Assembly: GCA_017305665.1 (NCBI GenBank)
Contig: JAFKKH010000023.1
Span: forward strand, 53,492 to 117,491
Source: Hyphomicrobiales bacterium
GTDB taxonomy: Bacteria; Pseudomonadota; Alphaproteobacteria; Rhizobiales; Xanthobacteraceae
Length of the DNA stretch: 64,000 nt
Direction: 5' to 3'
This document shows, one piece after another, positions 32,871-42,677 of the stretch. Under the pieces are notes generated by a model. That model made no database searches. It saw only the letters and a program-made list of their open reading frames with translations, and was not told the DNA's origin. A program made the translations under genes and the position numbers. The number at the start of each line of letters is the position of its first letter. Positions within the stretch are counted from its first letter, which is position 1.

Positions 32871-33746
32871 TCATTCGCGACCCTGGGTGCCAAGCAACCC
32901 GTGCGGCCGCAGCACCAGCACAAGCGTCATTGCAACGAACAGCATGACATAGGCGTAGCTCGGATCAATCATTGAAGTAATACTGATGATTTCACCGGCG
33001 ATCAGACCACCGAGAATGGCGCCAGGGAACGAACCGACGCCACCGATCACGACGACGACGAAGGTCTGAACCAGAATGTCGTCGCCGATTCCCGGCGTCA
33101 GCGACACGACGGGTGCGTTGACGATGCCCGCGAAACCCGCCGCCATGGCGCCGATGCCGAATACGATCATGAAAACGCGATAGACGTTGATTCCGAGCGA
33201 ATCCACCATCACCGAGTCTTCAATGCCGGCGCGCACAATCATGCCAAGCCGGGTGCGATAGAGCACAATGAACAGGACAGCGAGCGCGATCGCAACGATG
33301 CCGACCACCGCCAGGCGATAGGTCGGATAGAACATGAAACCGAGCGAGGTGATACCCTGGAACAACGACGGCGGCGGGACGATCTGCGACTGGCTCGAGA
33401 AAATGAACCGGACGATCTCGACGAAGCAGATGCCGAGTCCGAACGTCACCAGAAGCTGATCTTCATGCGGCCGATGATAGAAGTGGCGAATGATGACCCG
33501 CTCCATCACGATCCCGAGGATCATGACGAACAATGATCCCGCGATGACGGCGAGAATGAACGAGCCGGTGTAGGTATAAGCCACGTAGCCGGCGTAGCCG
33601 CCAACCATGAACATCGCGCCGTGCGCAAGGTTCAGCACGCCGAGCGTGCCGTAGATGATCGTCAGCCCGGAACTGATCAGCGCCAGCAGTGCGCCGAGCG
33701 CCAGTCCGTTGAAAAGCTGGGAAACGAAATTTGGCCAGTTGATCAT
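32871..33746 (-). CDS. livH: Branched-chain-type ABC permease (LivH)
   Basis: 291 residues with eight or so membrane segments; GLALGALLALISSGLTIIYGTLGVLNLAHGAMFMVGGY is the LivH signature. Pairs with the LivM half of the fused neighbour to form the pore. Follows the binding-protein gene after a 117-bp gap holding a strong hairpin. Confidence 0.92.
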   Translation of the reverse strand: MINWPNFVSQLFNGLALGALLALISSGLTIIYGTLGVLNLAHGAMFMVGGYAGYVAYTYTGSFILAVIAGSLFVMILGIVMERVIIRHFYHRPHEDQLLVTFGLGICFVEIVRFIFSSQSQIVPPPSLFQGITSLGFMFYPTYRLAVVGIVAIALAVLFIVLYRTRLGMIVRAGIEDSVMVDSLGINVYRVFMIVFGIGAMAAGFAGIVNAPVVSLTPGIGDDILVQTFVVVVIGGVGSFPGAILGGLIAGEIISITSMIDPSYAYVMLFVAMTLVLVLRPHGLLGTQGRE

Positions 33747-33811
33747 GAAAGGCAAACGCCGGGCTTGATTAAAAAGGAACCGTGGTCATCGAACACATAC
33801 TAACACGCGAA

Positions 33812-33851
33812 ACCGGCGCCGCAGGTCGTAACGACCACCCGCGGCGCCGGT
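33812..33851. terminator. GC-rich stem-loop between the binding-protein gene and livH
   Basis: ACCGGCGCCGC pairs over 11 bp with GCGGCGCCGGT, and inside it GGTCGT pairs with ACGACC. On the transcribed (minus) strand TTTCG follows. A partial terminator here would keep binding-protein mRNA in excess over permease mRNA. Confidence 0.65.
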
Positions 33852-33863
33852 ATCTCGGTTGGA

Positions 33864-35219
33864 TCAGGTATAGTCGCCGAGCTTGCAGCCGAAGGCGTCT
33901 GGCTTCTGCATCAGACCGTCACCCGGGACGATCTCGACGATGTCGTAGTAGTCTTCCTTGTTCTTCATCGCCTTCGGATCCTTGCCCTTGACGATGATGA
34001 CAGGACGGACACACTGGTGATCTTCCTTGCGGTAGTGCACGTTGCCGAGCAGAGACGGAATGGTCTCGCTCTTCTCGTAGGTCTTGATGACGTCCGGCGG
34101 ATAGAAGGTGCCGGCTTCTTCGACCATGCGCGCCCAGTGTGCAAAGCTGACATAGGCGTTTTCAGCACCCCACTCCGGCTGATAGCCGAACTTCTTGTTG
34201 AACGCCTCGTTGAACATCTTGGCGAGCGGATACTTGTCCTCAACCGTCCACCAATAGTCGGTCGCAGCGTAGACGCCGGCCATCAAGCCACCGCCGACTT
34301 CGCGCGCCAGGAACGGCACCTGATACGGAACGACGAGCTTCATCTTGTCGAGCACGCCGAACTGCTTGGCCTGCTGGATCGACAACACCGCGTCGTGACC
34401 CCAATTGACGTTGATGAGGAGGTCGGCGCCCGAGTTGGCGACGTTGAGCAGATAGGACGAGTAATCCGGCGCGCCAAGCGGCGAGACCTGGTTGGTCACC
34501 GTGGTCCAGCCGGCGTCCTTGGTCATATCCTGCATCGATTTGGTCACCGTATGGCCGTACGTATAGTCCGGCGTCATGTAGGCGACTTTCTTGTTCTTGC
34601 CGAACTGCTTGACCAGCACCGGCGCGATCGCCGCCGCGGCCGTCTGGCCGTAGAAGCCCTGACGGAAGCCGTAACGCACGCAATCCTTGCCCGTGGTGTC
34701 ATTGGAACCGGAGATGGCGGCCACGTACAGCACGTGCTCGCGCTGCGCCAGCTTGTTGAGCGCCACCGCGACCGCACTCGAGGTCGATCCGGTCATAAGC
34801 ACAACCTTGTTCTCGGTGATGAAGCGCTGCTGCGCCTGCACCGCTTCGTTCGGCTTGGCACCGGAGTCCGCGACCACCAGCTTCACTTCCTTGCCGAGAA
34901 CGCCCTTCTTGGTCTTGGGCGACAGCTTCTTCATCAGATCGTGGCCGGAGTTCAGATGCTCGACCGCGAGTTGCATGCCCTTGAGCTCGTCCTCGCCCTG
35001 CACCGCGTAGGTGCCGGTACGCGGCACCGCAGCGCCGATCGTGACCGACGAGCCCGACGAGCCTGCCGGCCAGGTGCCGATCGCCGGCTTGTCATCGGCG
35101 AAGGCGGGCATGACCAAGCCCATCGGCAGCATTGCACCGCCGACCAGGCCCGCGCCACCCTGCAACAGGGAGCGGCGCGATACCGCCAAATTCATTGCCT
35201 GCTTAAATGTGTCCTTCAT
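33864..35219 (-). CDS. Branched-chain-type ABC substrate-binding protein
   Basis: 451 residues. The N-terminus has a twin-arginine-type signal (SRRSLLQGGAGLVGGAMLP) ending AFA, so export is probably by Tat. The type I periplasmic fold (TIGAAVPRTGTYAVQGEDELKGMQLAVEHLN; VLMTGSTSSAVAVALNKLA) is complete. ATG at 35219 has GGGAGGAC 8 bases upstream; 35270 is less likely. First gene of the Liv operon. Confidence 0.9.
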   Translation of the reverse strand: MKDTFKQAMNLAVSRRSLLQGGAGLVGGAMLPMGLVMPAFADDKPAIGTWPAGSSGSSVTIGAAVPRTGTYAVQGEDELKGMQLAVEHLNSGHDLMKKLSPKTKKGVLGKEVKLVVADSGAKPNEAVQAQQRFITENKVVLMTGSTSSAVAVALNKLAQREHVLYVAAISGSNDTTGKDCVRYGFRQGFYGQTAAAAIAPVLVKQFGKNKKVAYMTPDYTYGHTVTKSMQDMTKDAGWTTVTNQVSPLGAPDYSSYLLNVANSGADLLINVNWGHDAVLSIQQAKQFGVLDKMKLVVPYQVPFLAREVGGGLMAGVYAATDYWWTVEDKYPLAKMFNEAFNKKFGYQPEWGAENAYVSFAHWARMVEEAGTFYPPDVIKTYEKSETIPSLLGNVHYRKEDHQCVRPVIIVKGKDPKAMKNKEDYYDIVEIVPGDGLMQKPDAFGCKLGDYT

Positions 35220-35510
35220 CACGAACAGTCCTCCCAAAAGACACCTTGACGTGGTGTCAATTTCACTCACTGCGGGCCCGGCGTATCGGATGGCGCACGC
35301 CCATTAACCGCTGCCAGCCACAGTGCATCGTTGTCGGCACTAGAAGTCCTTTCGCCACAAGTCTGTCAATGTGCCTTTCGTCGAAGGACGAACTGCCTAT
35401 CCGTCCGGAATCAGGCCACTTTACCGCCTTGGGCAATGGGAGCGCTCGCCGCCATTTTTCAAGACATGATGTTGCAGGTTCCTGCGCACGAAGGGTTATA
35501 GCGGGACAAC

Positions 35511-35538
35511 CCATTCTGCCTGATCGAATGCAGAATGG
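35511..35538. promoter_or_regulatory. 28-bp palindrome in a divergent promoter region
   Basis: CCATTCTGC (35511-35519) and GCAGAATGG (35530-35538) are exact complements with a 10-base centre. It lies between the Liv operon and the dehydrogenase operon; the rest of 35220-35755 holds no convincing gene. Candidate operator. Confidence 0.45.
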
Positions 35539-35755
35539 TGCCCACGCTGTGGAGCGTGAAGCAATCGCCGCGCCAATAATACGGTTCCTTGTTCATCCGT
35601 GCGACGGAATGTTTGTCACCACCAGCGCATGCCTGATCCGCCTTTAGTTTGATCCGTTGCCAAGGTGACGTCGCCTTGAAAGAATAAGGCCGTCGCAATG
35701 GCCACCCGGCCTGACCAAGATTCGCTTCGCGCGGACGCTGTAGAGAGGAAACGCG

Positions 35756-36808
35756 ATGCCGATTGTCCAGGTCGACCGCCTTACCCATATCGGCGCTGCG
35801 CTTCTGAAGGCCGCCGGCGCGTCGGACGAGGAGGCGACGGCGGTCGCAACTGGGTGCGTCAACGCCAATCTGGCCGGACACGACTCCCACGGCGTGATCG
35901 CGATCCCCACCTACATCGATCGTATCAAAGTCGGACATATCGTCCCCGGCGCGCCCTGGACCATCGTGCAGGAGTCTCCAACCACCACAGTGATCGACGG
36001 TCAGTGGGGATTTGGCTTCCACGTCAACGCCAAGGCGATGGAACTCACGATCAAGAAGGCAAGGACAGCCAACGTCGCCGCCTGCACCGTGTTTCGCCAA
36101 AGTCACGTGGGCCGTCTCGCGGCCTATCCGCTGATGGCGATGCGGGAAGGCATGATCGCGCTGGCTACCGCGGATTCCGGCCGCTCGCCCAAGCACGTCG
36201 CGCCGTTCGGCGGCCGCGAGGCGCGGCTCGGCACCAATCCGATCTCGATCGCGGTGCCGTCCGATCTCGAGGCTCCGTTTTATCTGGACATGGCGACGTC
36301 GGCCGTCGCCGCCGGGAAGATCAACCTCGCCGCCGCGCGTGGCGACAGCATTCCAACCGGCTGGATCGTCGACAAGGACGGACGTCAGACCACCGACCCC
36401 ACCCAGTTCAAGAAGGGCGGCGCGCTGCTGCCGCTCGGCGGGACTGAAGGTTACAAGGGCAGTGGCCTCGCCGCCATGGTGGAGGTGCTGTGTGGCCTTC
36501 TGACCGGGCTAGGCTTTGGCGTCGAACCAACGGGGCGGCATAACGACGGCGTATTCATGGCTGTCTTTAACGTCGCTGCCTTCCGTCCGCTCGCTGATTT
36601 CAAGAAGGAAGTCGCCGAGTTCGCGCGCTACCTGAAATCCACGCCCGCGTCGGAAGGCAGTCCCGGCGTGATGTATCCGGGCGAGGTCGAATACCTGCGC
36701 GAGCAGCAGCGTCGCAAATCCGGCATCGAGATCGAAGACGCGACGTGGGACAAGCTGCGCAAACTCGCGGATGACTATAAGATCGCCGCGCAACTCGACC
36801 TGCACTAA
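35756..36808 (+). CDS. Malate/L-lactate/ureidoglycolate dehydrogenase family (Ldh2)
   Basis: 350 residues with family marks GHDSHGVIAIPTYIDRI (catalytic His), NVAACTVFRQSHVGRLAAYPL, FGGREARLGTNPISIAVPSDLEAPFYLDMATSAVAAGKI. NAD(P)-dependent oxidation of a 2-hydroxyacid. GAGAGGAAACGCG gives the ribosome site. First of three co-directional genes (gaps 31 and 21 bases) forming a catabolic operon divergent from the Liv system. Confidence 0.92.
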   Translation: MPIVQVDRLTHIGAALLKAAGASDEEATAVATGCVNANLAGHDSHGVIAIPTYIDRIKVGHIVPGAPWTIVQESPTTTVIDGQWGFGFHVNAKAMELTIKKARTANVAACTVFRQSHVGRLAAYPLMAMREGMIALATADSGRSPKHVAPFGGREARLGTNPISIAVPSDLEAPFYLDMATSAVAAGKINLAAARGDSIPTGWIVDKDGRQTTDPTQFKKGGALLPLGGTEGYKGSGLAAMVEVLCGLLTGLGFGVEPTGRHNDGVFMAVFNVAAFRPLADFKKEVAEFARYLKSTPASEGSPGVMYPGEVEYLREQQRRKSGIEIEDATWDKLRKLADDYKIAAQLDLH

Positions 36809-36839
36809 CATCGCTTCAAATTCCCGCACGGAGACTGGC

Positions 36840-38207
36840 ATGACACGACAGATGGTGATGGTCGGATTTCTGCAGGCGCAGAACTGCACCAACCTGCCAA
36901 GTTCGTGGCGTCACCCCGACTCGCGCGACGATTCCATGTCCGCGGACTACTACCAGGAGATCGCTCGCATCCTCGAAGCAGGCAAGTTCCACATGGCATT
37001 CTTCGACGATCGCCTGGCCATGCCGGACCGGCTTGGCAACGACCATGCCCACACCGTCGAGTACGGCATCCGATGCGTGAAGATGGATCCGCTGATCGTG
37101 CTCACCACCATGGGCATGGTCACCGAAAAACTCGGCCTCGCCTCGACCTGCTCCACCACCTATTACGAGCCGTTTGACGTGGCGCGCCGCTTCGCCACCC
37201 TCGATCTGATGAGCGGCGGCCGCGCCGCCTGGAACGTGGTTACCTCGGTCAACGATGGCGAAGCCCAGAATATGGGCAAGGACGAGCACCTCGCCCACGA
37301 CCTGCGCTACGACCGCGCCGACGAGTTCCTGGAGGTGGTGCTCGGCCACTGGGACTCCTGGGAGGACGGTTCGCTGTTGATGGACAAGGCATCCGGCCGC
37401 TTCGCCGACCCAAGCAAGGTCAAACGCCTCGATCACAGCGGGCAATTCTTCAAATCGCGCGGTCCGTTCACGGTGCCGCGTTCGCCGCAGGGCCACCCGG
37501 TCATCGTCCAGGCCGGCGCCAGCGGGCGTGGCCAGCATTTCGCCGGACGCTGGGGCGAAGTCATCTTCACGGCGGCGCGTAACCTGACGAACGCCAAGCA
37601 AGGCTATGCCGCGATCCGCACTGAAGCGGAGAAAATGGGCCGCAATCCTGACCACATGTTCCTCTGCAATCTGATCACGCCGATCGCTGGTGCGACGAAA
37701 GCGGAAGCAGAGGACAAAATGGCCCTGATCGAAAAACTGCCGCTTGAGATCGACGCGCTGTCGCTGCTGGCTGAAGCGCTAAATTTCGATTTCGCGGCCA
37801 AGGATATCGACGAGCCACTGACCACGGCTGAGCTGCAGGGAATGCAAGGCATGCTCGGCATGCGTGACGGCGTGCTCAAGCTGAGCGGTAAGCCCAATCC
37901 CAGCGCGCGCGATTTCGTGAAATTCTCCGGCCGCGGTCAGACCCAGGACGCCATCGTCGGAGGCCCAAAGGAAATCGCGGACCGGCTGGAAGAGATGTTC
38001 GTCGAACGCGGATGCGACGGCTTCGTCATCGCCGCAACATACGTGCCGGGCTCCTATGCCGACTTCGTGAAATATGTTGTGCCCGAGTTGCAGCGCCGCG
38101 GCTTGTTCCACAAGGACTACGCTGGCAAGACCTTGCGCGAAAATCTTGGCCTACCCCGCCCGGCCGCAGGCGCATGGAAAATCCCGGCGCAGGCCGCTGC
38201 TGAATAA
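36840..38207 (+). CDS. FMN-dependent monooxygenase, NtaA/SnaA/DszA type (LLM class)
   Basis: 455 residues. HMAFFDDRLAMPD, the LASTCSTTYYEPFDVARRFATLDLMSGGRAAWNVVTS segment and SPQGHPVIVQAGASGRGQHFAGRWGEVIFT are typical of the nitrilotriacetate/dibenzothiophene-sulfone monooxygenase branch of bacterial luciferase-like enzymes. Needs reduced FMN from a separate reductase, not present nearby. GGAG lies upstream of ATG 36840. Substrate unknown. Confidence 0.92.
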   Translation: MTRQMVMVGFLQAQNCTNLPSSWRHPDSRDDSMSADYYQEIARILEAGKFHMAFFDDRLAMPDRLGNDHAHTVEYGIRCVKMDPLIVLTTMGMVTEKLGLASTCSTTYYEPFDVARRFATLDLMSGGRAAWNVVTSVNDGEAQNMGKDEHLAHDLRYDRADEFLEVVLGHWDSWEDGSLLMDKASGRFADPSKVKRLDHSGQFFKSRGPFTVPRSPQGHPVIVQAGASGRGQHFAGRWGEVIFTAARNLTNAKQGYAAIRTEAEKMGRNPDHMFLCNLITPIAGATKAEAEDKMALIEKLPLEIDALSLLAEALNFDFAAKDIDEPLTTAELQGMQGMLGMRDGVLKLSGKPNPSARDFVKFSGRGQTQDAIVGGPKEIADRLEEMFVERGCDGFVIAATYVPGSYADFVKYVVPELQRRGLFHKDYAGKTLRENLGLPRPAAGAWKIPAQAAAE

Positions 38208-38228
38208 TCAGACAAACAGGAACCACAG

Positions 38229-39011
38229 ATGCGCTGGCTGAAATTCACTGCGGACGGAAAGACCTCGTGGGGCATCGTCGAGCAGGAGCGTGTCATCGCA
38301 ATCATTGGCGATCCCTTTGGCGAATGGGAGCGTTCGCCGCGCACCTATCCGCTCGCTGACGTCAAGATCGAGTTGCCGCTGGTGCCGCGCACCTTCTACT
38401 GCGTCGGGCTAAACTACCTGAAGCATCTCAAGGAAGCCGCCGACAAGGCAGGCACCGTCCCCAATATTCCGGATCGACCGGAGATCGGCTATCGCGCGCA
38501 GAACGCATTGATCGCGCACGATGAGGACGTCATCATTCCACGCACCGCGACTGAAAAGATTCACTATGAAGGCGAACTCGTGGTCGTCATCGGCAAGAAG
38601 GTCAAACACCTTTCTGAAACCGATGCCATGTCCTGCGTGTTCGGCTACACCATCGGCAACGACGTCAGCGAGCGCACTTGGCAAAAGGCTGATCGTGGCT
38701 TGTGGCGCGCCAAGAACGCCGACACCTTCAAGCCGATGGGCCCGTGGATCGAGACCGACGTCGATCTCGACAAGATGGAGACCATCGTCAAGGTCAACGG
38801 CAAGCAGACCGGACGTTTTCACACCAAGGATATGATCTTCGGCATCGTGCCGTTCATCGTCGAATTGACGAAGTATTTTACGCTGTGGCCGGGCGACGTG
38901 ATCTGGATGGGCACCGACGGTGCCTCGCCGGACCTGAAGGCGGGAGATGTGGTCGAGATCGAACTCACAGGGATCGGCACGCTGCGCAACCGGTTCGTGG
39001 CCGAGGCCTGA
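38229..39011 (+). CDS. Fumarylacetoacetate-hydrolase-fold protein
   Basis: 260 residues. YCVGLNYLKHLKEA, EKIHYEGELVVVIGKK (metal-binding Glu pair) and YTIGNDVSERTWQKADRGLWRAKNADTFKPMGPWI are the conserved blocks of the FAH superfamily, whose members hydrolyse or decarboxylate oxo-acids with Mg or Mn. Third gene of the operon; likely a late step in breaking down the compound imported or oxidised by its neighbours. Confidence 0.9.
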   Translation: MRWLKFTADGKTSWGIVEQERVIAIIGDPFGEWERSPRTYPLADVKIELPLVPRTFYCVGLNYLKHLKEAADKAGTVPNIPDRPEIGYRAQNALIAHDEDVIIPRTATEKIHYEGELVVVIGKKVKHLSETDAMSCVFGYTIGNDVSERTWQKADRGLWRAKNADTFKPMGPWIETDVDLDKMETIVKVNGKQTGRFHTKDMIFGIVPFIVELTKYFTLWPGDVIWMGTDGASPDLKAGDVVEIELTGIGTLRNRFVAEA

Positions 39012-39039
39012 GCGCACGATCTCGCGTTGACGTTACCGT

Positions 39040-40101
39040 CTAGTGGAAGAGTTGAACCAGTCCGAGGCTGATCCCCAGCAACAGAACCAATGAGAGCGTG
39101 ACCGCCGCGGTCACCCTCCCCCCGACGCCCGCCAAAACCCGAATATCGACGCCGAGACCGAGCGCGGCCATCGACACGACCGTCAGGAAGCCGGTGAGTT
39201 TCGTCAGGGGATCGACGACGCTTGCAGGAACGATCTCGATCGAACGCAGCGTCGCCAATGCGAGAAACCCGAGAATGAACCAGGGCACGAACCGGAAAAA
39301 TCCAACGGGCTTCGCCGCGCCTGAGCCTCCCGGCAGTCGCGGTGCGATCAGCGAGAGAACAATCGTGACCGGCCCCAGCATCAGCACCCGCATCAGCTTC
39401 ACCAACGTCCCCATCTGGGTGGCGAGCAGACCAGCGGGCACCGTCGCGGCCAGCACCTGCGGGACCGCATAAACCGTCAGTCCGGCCAGAATTCCGTACT
39501 GCGTCGCCGTCAGTTGCAGAAGCGGGATCAGCAGCGGAAGCCCGAGCACCGTGAGCACGCCGAGAATCGCGGTGAAGGAAATGGACGACGCGATATCATC
39601 ACTATCCGCGCCGATGATCGGAGCCACGGCCGCAATCGCCGAATTGCCGCAGATCGAATTGCCGCAGGCAATCAGGATCGATAACCGCAGCGGCAGACCG
39701 AGCGCGCGGCTGATGCCAAAACTGATGCCGAGGGCAACGACAACCGTCGCTGCGACCAGGCCAAGCAACATGACGCCGGACGACGCAATGGCGGCAAAGC
39801 TGATGGACGCACCGAGCAGCATCACGGCGGCCTCGAGCAACTGTTTAGCGCTGAAAGCAATGCCCGCCTGCCAGCGATCGGACGGTGCCCAGATGCTGCG
39901 CACGGCAATACCGACGAGGATAGCGATCACCAGCGCTTCCACATAGGGGTGGCCCAGCGCGCGCGCTTCCACGCCTTCGAGAGCAGATGAAAGGATCGCG
40001 ACGAAACTGCAGAGAAGAATGCCAGGGACCAACCCGGCAAGGCGGCTGACATGGCCGGCCGTCTGCTCTTTTTCAGCGGCCAAAACGTCCCTTTGCGGCA
40101 C
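39040..40101 (-). CDS. YeiH-type putative sulfate exporter family membrane protein
   Basis: 353 residues with about 10 membrane segments; the segment ILIACGNSICGNSAIAAVAPII is the family signature (UPF0324/YeiH). Family members have been proposed to export sulfate in sulfite/taurine metabolism. GTG start at 40101 with GGAGG 6 bases upstream. Divergent from a LysR gene, as yeiH is in many genomes. Confidence 0.9.
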   Translation of the reverse strand: MPQRDVLAAEKEQTAGHVSRLAGLVPGILLCSFVAILSSALEGVEARALGHPYVEALVIAILVGIAVRSIWAPSDRWQAGIAFSAKQLLEAAVMLLGASISFAAIASSGVMLLGLVAATVVVALGISFGISRALGLPLRLSILIACGNSICGNSAIAAVAPIIGADSDDIASSISFTAILGVLTVLGLPLLIPLLQLTATQYGILAGLTVYAVPQVLAATVPAGLLATQMGTLVKLMRVLMLGPVTIVLSLIAPRLPGGSGAAKPVGFFRFVPWFILGFLALATLRSIEIVPASVVDPLTKLTGFLTVVSMAALGLGVDIRVLAGVGGRVTAAVTLSLVLLLGISLGLVQLFH

Positions 40102-40189
40102 GGAAATCCTCCAAGATGGAGAATATTTTTATTCGCAATGGCCGCTTATGGGGTAATACATTTTCAGTCTGGCCCGATAAAGGCAGGTT

Positions 40190-41098
40190 ATGTCCCTGAA
40201 TCTGCATCTGCTTCGTCTGTTCACAACGGTCGTCAAAGCCGGCAGCTTTTCGCGCGCGGCCGACGCGCTCCACATCAGCCAGCCGGCGATCTCCAAAGGG
40301 GTGCGCGATTTCGAGCTTCAGGTCGGCTGCCGCCTGCTCGACCGCACCCCGCGCGGCGTTCGTCCCACGCGCGAGGGTCAGGCGCTCATCGGACATGCGG
40401 AAGCGTTGTTTGCGGCGGAACGTGCCGCCGAGGACGAGTTGCAGTCGCTGCGCAGCCTCGACAGCGGATCGCTTCGCATCGGCGCCTCCACCACGATCGC
40501 GACCTACATGATCGCCGATTATCTGGGGCGCTTTCACCGGACCTACCCCGGCGTCGACCTGCATGTGGTCAGCGCGAACACCCGCGACGTGGCCGAACTG
40601 ATGGCCGCGCATGAGATCGAGATCGCGCTGGTCGAAGGTCCCGTCGACAGCGACGAGTTGGTCAGCCATCCCTGGCGCACCGACGTCATGAGCCTGATCG
40701 TCGGTCCGCAACATCGCTTCGCCAGATCGAAGACTCCCGTGCAGGCTACCGCGCTGAACGACGAAATCCTGATCGTCCGCGAGCCCGGCTCGGGCACGCG
40801 CGAGATCGTCGCGCAGGCCCTTGCAGCACAGGATATCGAGCCGTCCCGTACGCTTGAGATCGGCAGCACCGAGGCAATCAAGCAGGCCATCGCCGCCGGC
40901 CTCGGCGTCTCGATCATCTCAACAGCCGCGATTGCGGATCAGCTCAGTCTCGGACGGCTGAAGGTCGTCAAGATGCAGGATTTGCGGATCGAGCGGACGC
41001 TTTGGCAACTCAGGATGCCCGGCCGGATCGACATTCCGGTCGCGGCAGCTTTCGAACGGCTGTTGTGGGACGATGGATCCGCCGCGCAGATCGCCTAG
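40190..41098 (+). CDS. LysR-family transcriptional regulator
   Basis: 302 residues. N-terminal winged helix LNLHLLRLFTTVVKAGSFSRAADALHISQPAISKGVRDFE; C-terminal periplasmic-binding-like effector domain (LRIGASTTIATYMIADYLGRF). Resembles CysB/CbbR/YeiE-type regulators. Divergent placement over an 88-bp gap suggests it controls the YeiH gene. Its end overlaps the next convergent gene by 4 bases. Confidence 0.9.
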   Translation: MSLNLHLLRLFTTVVKAGSFSRAADALHISQPAISKGVRDFELQVGCRLLDRTPRGVRPTREGQALIGHAEALFAAERAAEDELQSLRSLDSGSLRIGASTTIATYMIADYLGRFHRTYPGVDLHVVSANTRDVAELMAAHEIEIALVEGPVDSDELVSHPWRTDVMSLIVGPQHRFARSKTPVQATALNDEILIVREPGSGTREIVAQALAAQDIEPSRTLEIGSTEAIKQAIAAGLGVSIISTAAIADQLSLGRLKVVKMQDLRIERTLWQLRMPGRIDIPVAAAFERLLWDDGSAAQIA

Positions 41099-41334
41099 AA
41101 GGTGCCGAGCAATCCTCTGGCCAGGGCCGCGACCTGAAGCCCGTCGAAATTCCATGGCTGGAAATAAATCGCGCGCGCGGTGACGATGACTGCCAGCAAA
41201 ATCCAGAACAGGCCTGCGCCAACGCGCGCGAAAATGCGCGAGGTGCGCGACTGCGGCGCATTCCTCATTTCCGCATCGACACGTTCGCCAAAAGGCTCGT
41301 AACGCACGCTTTGCTCCGCGATCGGCATGCTCAT
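41095..41334 (-). CDS. Small single-pass membrane protein, unknown
   Basis: 79 residues with one membrane segment (VGAGLFWILLAVIVTARAIYF) after a charged cytoplasmic N-terminus. Convergent with the LysR gene. Composition and clean start suggest a real gene; function unknown. Confidence 0.6.
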   Translation of the reverse strand: MSMPIAEQSVRYEPFGERVDAEMRNAPQSRTSRIFARVGAGLFWILLAVIVTARAIYFQPWNFDGLQVAALARGLLGTF

Positions 41335-41644
41335 TTATATGTCGCTGCCGAACGGCCGAGCAATGAAATGGATCGCTGTTGTTGCAGGCGGGCGGGGAAT
41401 TTCCTTCCGCCGGGGAAGGAAAGAAGGAAAGGAGTGTCTGGAGAGCAGGCTCGCGATCCTGATATCGCACGCAAAGCATTTCGTGAGCTGGCGGTAAGGC
41501 CGTTTCATGCAACCGAAATCCTCACCGCATTCAAATCCAACTAGCCGGACGTGGCGATTTCGACTCTTAACAATCAATTCTGATCAACTGCGCCAACCGA
41601 CGATGAAACGAAGCGTAGGACGCACAACAAGTGCAACCAGCGCC

Positions 41645-42676
41645 TCACAGACTTTTTGGGTTCGCCGCCAGCCGTACTGCATAGTCGATCGCTTCCACCA
41701 TGCTGCGTTCATTGGCGATGCCACGGCCTGCTATATCGAAGGCCGTGCCGTGATCGACCGAGGTCCGAATGATGGGTAGGCCGAGCGTGATATTGACACC
41801 CGACAGTTCCCGCCAATGTCCGGTGGCCGGATCGACTTCGAATCCGAGTAGCTTGACCGGAATGTGCCCCTGATCGTGATACATGGCGACCACGGCGTCG
41901 AACTGACCGGCGCGCAGCTTGACGAAGACCGTATCGCCAGGGATCGGCCCAAAGACATTGAGACCGTCGGCGACGGCCTTCGCGATGATCGGCTCCGAAA
42001 CCTCGATATCTTGCCGGCCGAACAAACCACCCTCGCCGGCATGCGGATTCAGTGCGGCTACTGCAATTCGCGGCGCGGCCACGCCGAGGTCGCGTAAAGC
42101 CTTGTTCGTCAGGTCGATCACATAGCGCAGGCGGTCCGGCGTCAACCGCTTGGGAACATCTTCGAGTGCCACATGCGTGGATACATGGCTGACGCGCATG
42201 TTTCCGTGCGCAAGCATCATGACGGATCCCCGCGCGCCGGTCAGTTCAGCGAGCATCTCGGTGTGACCCGGATAATGATAGCCGGCCTTGTTCAAAGCCT
42301 CCTTATTGAGGGGAGCAGTTACGATCCCGCTGACGCGGCTCGCCTGAGCCAATCTCACCCCCTGCTCCACCGCCTTGAAGGCAAAGCGACCGCCTTCCGC
42401 CGACAAATGTCCTGGGCTAATCGGATCGCCCTCCACATCGGCCTGCAGAAAACTGAGATGTGGCCAGACAGCGTTAGCCGTTGTCACCTCTGAAATGTCA
42501 GTGTCCGCATCCAGATCGGCCATGGCCCGTCTCAATGCCGCGCCGCTGCCGATGATGAGAAGCTTCAAATCACCCGCCTCAATTCGCGCGCGCAACTTTT
42601 GACACGCCTTGACGATAATCTCCGGGCCTATTCCGGCCGGATCGCCCATCGTGACCGCAAGATGCAAATTCGTCAT
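41645..42676 (-). CDS. pdxA2: PdxA-family dehydrogenase, probably 4-phospho-threonate/erythronate type (PdxA2)
   Basis: 343 residues. AVTMGDPAGIGPEIIVKA, GIVTAPLNKEAL, PGHTEMLAEL and HDQGHIPVKLLGF are PdxA signatures including metal-binding His residues. Coupling to the adjacent four-carbon-acid sugar kinase points to PdxA2, which oxidises 4-phosphorylated D-threonate or D-erythronate, rather than vitamin B6 synthesis. Start at 42676 is one base past the kinase stop. Confidence 0.88.
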   Translation of the reverse strand: MTNLHLAVTMGDPAGIGPEIIVKACQKLRARIEAGDLKLLIIGSGAALRRAMADLDADTDISEVTTANAVWPHLSFLQADVEGDPISPGHLSAEGGRFAFKAVEQGVRLAQASRVSGIVTAPLNKEALNKAGYHYPGHTEMLAELTGARGSVMMLAHGNMRVSHVSTHVALEDVPKRLTPDRLRYVIDLTNKALRDLGVAAPRIAVAALNPHAGEGGLFGRQDIEVSEPIIAKAVADGLNVFGPIPGDTVFVKLRAGQFDAVVAMYHDQGHIPVKLLGFEVDPATGHWRELSGVNITLGLPIIRTSVDHGTAFDIAGRGIANERSMVEAIDYAVRLAANPKSL

Positions 42677-42677
42677 T

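Noticed and set aside
41645-42676. Vitamin B6 biosynthetic PdxA
   Set aside because: Tight coupling to a four-carbon-acid sugar kinase favours PdxA2 catabolism.
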